Below, in pieces: positions 7,979-12,551 of a DNA stretch of 12,551 bases (positions are counted from its first letter, which is position 1; the number at the start of each line of letters is the position of its first letter). The stretch comes from Cristatella mucedo (Eukaryota > Bryozoa > Phylactolaemata > Cristatellidae), in assembly GCA_009760855.2 (NCBI GenBank), contig WPIO01000675.1, positions 1-12,551 of the forward strand, given 5' to 3'. Under the pieces are notes generated by a model, which did not search any database, was not told where the DNA came from, and saw only the letters and a program-made list of their open reading frames with translations. The position numbers and the translations under genes are program-made.

Positions 7979-9323
7979 TTCGCACGTAAATAACACGTTT
8001 CGCACTACTTCGCAGCAGATCGCGGAATATGTAGAAACTTCGAATCTACATATCGGAGCGTGCGCTGGCTGGCAGCAGAGTGCTGCACCATGTTTAAAGC
8101 ATTTCGCACGTAAAAAACACATTTCGCACGAGTTCCCAGCAGATCGCGGAATATGTAGAAACATCGAATCTACATATCGGAGCGTGTGCTGGCTGGCAGC
8201 AGAGTGCTGCACCATGTTTTGAAGCATTTCGCACGTAAAAAAACACGTTTTCGCACGAGTTCGCAGCAGATCGCGGAATATGTAGAAACATCGAATCTAC
8301 ATATCGGAGCGTGTGCTGGCTGGCAGCAGAGTGCTGCACCATGTTTAAAGCATTTCGCACGTAAATAACACGTTTCGCACTACTTCGCAGCAGATCGCGG
8401 AATATGTAGAAACTTCGAATCTACATATCGGAGCGTGCGCTGGCTGGCAGCACAGTGCTGCACCTAGTTTAAAGCATTTCGCACGTAAATAACACGTTTC
8501 GCACTACTTCGCAGCAAATCGGGGAATATGTAGAAACTTCGAATCTACATATCGGAGCGTGTGCTGGCTGGCAGCAGAGTGCTGCACCATGTTTAAAGCA
8601 TTTCGCACGTAAATAACACGTTTCGCACGAGTTCGCAGCAGATCGCGTAACATGTATAAAACTTCGAATCAACATATCGGAGCGTGTGCTGGCTGGCAGC
8701 AGAGTGAGTGCTGCACCATGTTTAAAGCATTTCGCACGTAAATAACACACTTTTCGCACTACTTCGCAGCAGATCGCGGAATACGTAGAAACATCGAATC
8801 TACATATCGGAGCGTGTGCTGGCTGGCAGCAGAGTGCTGCACCATGTTTAAAGCATTTCGCACGTAAATAACACGTTTCGCACAAAATCGCAGCAGATCA
8901 CGGAATATGTAAAAACTTCAAATCTACATTTCGGAGCGTGTGCTGGCTGGCAGAAAAAGTGCTGCACCTTGTTTTGAGCATTTCGCACTCGAATAATACA
9001 TTTCGCACGAGTTTGCAGCAGATCGCGGAATATCTAGAAAGTTTAAATCTACATATCGAAGCGTGAGCTGGCTAGCAGCAGAGTGCTGCACAATGTTTAA
9101 AGCATTTCGCACGTAAATAACACGTTTTCGCACGAGTTCGCAGCAGATCGCGGAATATGGTAAAACTTCAAATCTACATTTCAGAGCGTGCTCTGGCTGG
9201 CAGCAGAGTGCTGTACCTTGTTTTGAGCATTTTGGACTCGAATAACACATTTCGCACGAGTTCGCAGCAGATCGCGGAATATCTAGAAACTTCATATCTG
9301 CATGTCGGAGCGTGCACTGGCTA

Positions 9324-9338
9324 GCAGCAGACTGCTGC
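9324..9338. repeat. Short dyad GCAGCA/TGCTGC, longest form (7-bp arms)
   Basis: The usual monomer contains GCAGCAGAGTGCTGC, with 6-bp arms around GAG. In the marker monomer of each higher-order copy this becomes GCAGCAGACTGCTGC, with 7-bp arms around a single base. It is seen at 2489, 5046, 9324 and 12054, and as GCAGCAGAGCTGCTGC at 6308. Other substitutions at the centre (GCAGCACAGTGCTGC, GCAGCAGTGTGCTGC) leave the arms intact. A minority of monomers break it: GCAGAAGAGTGCAGC near 4422 and 4670, CAGAAAAGTGCTGC near 2116 and 4172. Confidence 0.75.
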
Positions 9339-9400
9339 ACCACGTTTAAAGCACTTTGGGCGTAAATAACACGTTTTGCACGAGTTCGCAGGAGATCGCG
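9330..9400. repeat. Hybrid monomer marking loss of two monomers
   Basis: The left part, GACTGCTGCACCACGTTTAAAGC then TTTGGGCG, is the marker monomer that elsewhere (about 2500, 6320, 12065) leads into GATCGCTGAATATG or GATCGCTGAATAAG. Here it switches within CGTAAATAACACG to TTTTGCACGAG, TTCGCAGGAGATCGCGG and AAAATGTAGAAACTTCAAATC, the monomer that elsewhere comes two units later. The hybrid keeps normal length, so the loss is an exact two-monomer deletion, as expected from unequal exchange in register. Confidence 0.8.
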
Positions 9401-11805
9401 GAAAATGTAGAAACTTCAAATCTACATTTAGGAGCATGCACTGGCTGGCAGCAGAGTGCTGCACCTTGTTTTGAGATTTCGCACTCGAATAACACATTTC
9501 GCACGAGTTCGCAGCAGATCGCTAAATATCTAGAAAGTTCAAATCTGCATGTCGGAGCGTGTGCTGGCTGGCAGCAGAGTGATGCACCATGTTTAAAGCA
9601 TTTCGCACGTAAAAAACACGTTTCGCACTACTTCGCAGCAGATCGCGGAATATGTAGATACTTCGAATCTACATATCGGAGCGTGCGCTGGCTGGCAGCA
9701 GAGTGCTGCACCATATTTAAAGCATTTCGGACGTAAATAACACATTTCGCACGAGTTCGCAGCAGATCGCGGAATATGTAGAAACATCGAATCTCCATAT
9801 CGGAGCGTGTGCTGGCTGGCAGCAGAGTGCTGCACCATGTTTAAAGCATTTCGCACGTAAATAACACGTTTCGCACAAAATCGCAGCAGATCACGGAATA
9901 TGTAAAAACTTCAAATCTACATTTAGGAGCGTGCGCTGGCTGGCAGAAAAGTGCTGCACCTTGTTTTGAGCATTTCGCACTCGAATAATACATTTCGCAC
10001 GAGTTTGCAGCAGATCGCGGAATATCTAGAAAGTTTAAATCTACATATCAAAGCGTGCTCTGGCTAGCAGCAGAGTGCTGTACCATGTTTTAAGCATTTC
10101 GCACGTAAATAACACGTTTCGCACGAGTTCGCAGCAGAACGCGGAATATGTAGAAACATCGAATCTACATATCGGAGCGTGCGCTGGCTGGCAGCAGAGT
10201 GCTGCACCATGTTTAAAGCATTTCGCACGTAAATAACACATTTCGCACGAGTTCGCAGCAGATCGCGGAATATGTAGAAAGTTCAAATCTGCATGTCGGA
10301 GCGTGTGCTGGCTGGCAGCAGAGTGCTGCACCTTGTTTTTGAGCATTTCGCACTTGAATAACACGTTTTCGCACGAGTTCGCAGCAGATCGCTAAATATC
10401 TAGAAAGTTCAAATCTGCATGTCGGAGCGTGTGCTGGCTGGCAGCAGAGTGATGCACCATGTTTAAAACATTTCGCACGTAAATAACACGTTTCGCACGA
10501 GTTCGCAGCAGATCGCGGAATATGTAGAAACATCGAATCTACATATCGGAGCGTGCTGGCTGGCAGCAGAGTGCAGCACCATGTTTAAAGCATTTCGCAC
10601 GTAAATAACACGTTTCGCACGAGTTCGCAGCAGATCGCGTAAATATGTAGAAACTTCGAATCTACATATCGGAGCGTGCGCTGGCTGGCAGCAGAGTGCT
10701 GCACCTAGTTTAAAGCATTTCGCACGTAAATAACACGTTTCGCACTACTTCGCAGCAGATCGCGGAATATGTAGAAACTTCGAATCTACATATCGGAGCG
10801 TGCGCTGGCTGGCAGCAGAGTGCTGCACCATGTTTAAAGCATTTCGCACACGTAAAAAACACATTTCGCACGAGTTCGCAGCAGATCGCGGAATATGTAG
10901 AAACATCGAATCTACATATCGGAGCGTGTGCTGGCTGGCAGCAGAGTGCTGCACCATGTTTAAAGCATTTCGCACGTAAATAACACGTTTCGCACGAGTT
11001 CGCAGCAGATCGCGGAATATGTAGAAACTTCGAATCTACATATCGGAGCGTGTGCTGGCTGGCAGCAGAGTGCTGCACCTAGTTTAAAGCATTTCGCACG
11101 TAAATAACACGTTTCGCACTACTTCGCAGCAGATCGCGGAATATGTAGATACTTTGAATCTACATATCGGAGCGTGCGCTGGCTGGCAGCAGAGTGCTGC
11201 ACCATGTTTAAAGCATTTCGCACGTAAATAACACGTTTCGCACTACTTCGCAGCAGATCGGGGAATATGTAGAAACTTCGAATCTACATATCGGAGCGTG
11301 TGCTGGCTGGCAGCAGAGTGCTGCACCATGTTTAAAGCATTTCGCACGTAAATAACACGTTTCGCACGAGTTCGCAGCAGATCGGGAATATGTATAAACT
11401 TCGAATCTACATATCGGAGCGTGCGCTGGCTGGCAGCAGAGTGCTGCACCTAGTTTAAAGCATTTCGCACGTAAATAACACGTTTCGCACGAGTTCGCAG
11501 CAGATCGCGGAATACGTAGAAACATCGAATCTACATATCGGAGCGTGTGCTGGCTGGCAGCAGAGTGCTGCACCATGTTTAAAGCATTTCGCACGTAAAT
11601 AACACGTTTCGCACAAAATCGCAGCAGATCACGGAATATGTAAAAACTTCAAATCTACATTTCGGAGCGTGCTCTGGCTGGCAGAAAAGTGCTGCACCTT
11701 GTTTTGAGCATTTCGCACTCGAATAATACATTTCGCACGAGTTTTGCAGCAGATCGCGGAATATCTAGAAAGTTTAAATCTACATATCGAAGCGTGAGCT
11801 GGCTA

Positions 11806-12551
11806 GCAGCAGAGTGCTGCACAATGTTTAAAGCATTTCGCACGTAAATAACACGTTTCGCACGCGTTCGCAGCAGATCGCGGAATATGTAGAAACTTCA
11901 AATCTACATTTCAGAGCGTGCTCTGGCTGGCAGCAGAGTGCTGTACCTTGTTTTGAGCATTTCGGACTCGAATAACACATTTCGCACGAGTTCGCAGCAG
12001 ATCGCGGAATATCTAGAAACTTCATATCTGCATGTCGGAGCGTGCGCTGGCTAGCAGCAGACTGCTGCACCACGTTTAAAGCACTTCGGGCGTAAATAAC
12101 ACGTTTCGCACGAGTTCGCAGCAGATCGCTGAATATGTAGAAACTTTAAATCTGCATGTCGGAGCGTGCACTTGCTGGCAGCAGTGTGCTGCACCTTGTT
12201 TAAAGCATTTCGCACGTAAATAACACGTTTTGCACGAGTTCGCAGGAGATCGCGGAAAATGTAGAAACTTCGAATCTACATATAGGAGCGTGTGCTGGCT
12301 GGCAGCAGAGTGCTGCACCATGTTTAAAGCATTTCGCACGTAAATAACACGTTTCGCACGAGTTCGCAGCAGATCGCGGAATATGTAGAAACTTCAAATC
12401 TACATTTAGGAGCATGCACTGGCTGGCAGCAGAGTGCTGCACCTTGTTTTGAGCATTTCGCACTCGAATAACACATTTCGCACGAGTTCGCAGCAGATCG
12501 CTAAATATCTAGAAAGTTCAAATCTGCATGTCGGAGCGTGTGCTGGCTGGC
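11806..12551. repeat. Start of the next higher-order copy, cut by the window end
   Basis: Six monomers follow the anchor TTTCAGAGCGTG at about 11909. They carry TTCGGACTCG (about 11961), TTCATATCTGCATG, GCAGACTGCTGC (12057), CTTTAAATCTGCATG (about 12144), CATATAGGAGCG (about 12280), TTTAGGAGCATGCACTGG, and a final B monomer followed by GCTAAATATCTAG. The preceding copy lacks the CTTTAAATCTGCATG and CATATAGGAGCG monomers, but those at 2238 and 6051 have them. So this copy matches 2238-2980, about 9.57 kb away, better in structure than its neighbour. It is truncated only by the window edge. Confidence 0.85.

Larger units (their letters stand above)
6051..9074. repeat. Higher-order repeat copy, about 24 monomers (3,024 bp)
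   Basis: This copy runs from the GGTAAAAC / TTTTAGAGCG monomer to the monomer before the next such anchor. Rare marker monomers occur in this order: TTCATATCTGCATG (about 6275), GCAGAGCTGCTGC (6311), CTTTAAATCTGCATG (about 6400), CATATAGGAGCG (about 6537), GAGATTTCGC (6709), GAGTGATGCACC (about 6813), a C monomer with GTAGATACTTCG (6862-6900), CCATATTTAAAGC (about 6948), TCTCCATATCGG (about 7028), CACAAAATCGC (7110), TATCAAAGCGTG (about 7282), CAGAACGC (about 7371), then A and C monomers to CACAAAATCGC at 8881. The same markers in the same order make up the next copy. The offset is about 2,764 bp across 6600-7900 and about 2,731 bp by 8881, because of small indels including the 25-bp insertion near 7950. 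Confidence 0.85.
9075..11805. repeat. Higher-order repeat copy, 22 monomers (2,731 bp)
   Basis: This is the second clear copy, 2,731 bp between anchors, which is 22 monomers of about 124 bp. It repeats the marker succession of the copy before it. From about 9385 to 10100 it is nearly identical to 6620-7340, sharing private changes such as GAGATTTCGC, GTAGATACTTCG, CCATATTTAAAGC with TTCGGACG, TCTCCATATCGG and TATCAAAGCGTG. The right half (10100-11805) aligns with 7340-9074 but has diverged more, with A and C states switched in some monomers, for example CCTAG at 11088 against CCATG at the matching site near 8340. Relative to the copies at 2238, 6051 and 11806 it lacks two monomers, those with CTTTAAATCTGCATG and CATATAGGAGCG, through a fusion near 9356-9390. 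Confidence 0.85.
1..12551. repeat. 124-bp tandem satellite array, about 101 monomers, filling the window
   Basis: The same roughly 124-bp sequence recurs head-to-tail in one orientation from the first base to the last. For example GTAGAAACTT at 1081 is followed by the equivalent site at 1205. In order, the common monomer contains GCAGCAGAGTGCTGC, ACCATGTTTAAAGCATTTCG, CACGTAAATAACACG, TTTCGCACGAG, TTCGCAGCAGATCGCGGAAT, ATGTAGAAACTTCGAATC, TACATATCGGAGCG and TGCGCTGGCTG. This totals 124 bp with 61 G or C and 12 CpG sites. Individual copies differ by point changes and short indels, and both array ends run off the window. The uniform orientation and lack of any unique spacer exclude CRISPR and dispersed repeats. 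Long satellites of this form are known from eukaryotic heterochromatin; the chromosomal site here is inference. I do not recognise the family or host. Confidence 0.98.

Noticed and set aside
8701-8712. GAGTGAGTG, GAGAGTG (5425) and GTGCGTGCGC (3719) as distinct elements
   Set aside because: They are 2-4-bp slippage duplications private to single monomers, with no wider pattern.
9356-9736. Plus-strand frames of up to about 126 codons as genes
   Set aside because: They are the same repeat read on the other strand, open only where indels happen to remove stops.
1-12551. CRISPR array
   Set aside because: There are no unique spacers; the whole 124-bp unit is repeated, including what would be the spacer.
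1-12551. Telomeric repeat tract or transposon
   Set aside because: No short G-rich telomere motif, no terminal inverted or long terminal repeats, no target-site duplications and no transposase or reverse transcriptase frame.

Overview
The whole window is satellite DNA: one uninterrupted head-to-tail array of a monomer with a modal length of 124 bp (about 101 copies in 12,551 bases, about 49% GC in the common form). No base lies outside the array. I see no gene, RNA gene, transposon, CRISPR array or unique flank. Open frames up to about 146 codons exist, mostly on the minus strand, but they only reflect the monomer read in successive frames. A tandem array this long, with monomer subfamilies and a multi-kilobase higher-order repeat, points to eukaryotic heterochromatin (pericentromeric, centromeric, subtelomeric or on a sex or B chromosome). 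I do not recognise the satellite and cannot name the organism.

Three monomer families can be separated by eye. Family A is the commonest: CCATGTTTAAAGC near its start, then CGCACGAG. Family B has CCTTGTTTTGAGC, ACTCGAAT and TCTAGAAAG; I count 20 copies. Family C has CGCACTACTT in place of CGCACGAG, usually with CCTAGTTTAAAGC; I count 13 copies. B monomers are never adjacent to each other and in places alternate strictly with A-like monomers.

Layout: 1-2237 is a partial higher-order copy that begins in A-rich, fairly uniform monomers and gains C monomers after 1620. 2238-6050 is a long, disrupted copy with a 64-bp short monomer, an eroded second partial module and the most divergent monomers (about 5420-5665). 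6051-9074 (3,024 bp, about 24 monomers) and 9075-11805 (2,731 bp, 22 monomers) are two clear consecutive copies of a higher-order repeat. 11806-12551 begins the next copy and also closely matches 2238-2980. The shorter copy has lost two monomers near 9356-9390.

There are no genes to work together. The features worth attention are structural: two dyads in most monomers, high CpG density with family differences that are often CpG transitions, a possible ancestral half-monomer of about 62 bp, and several local indels that record slippage or unequal exchange.
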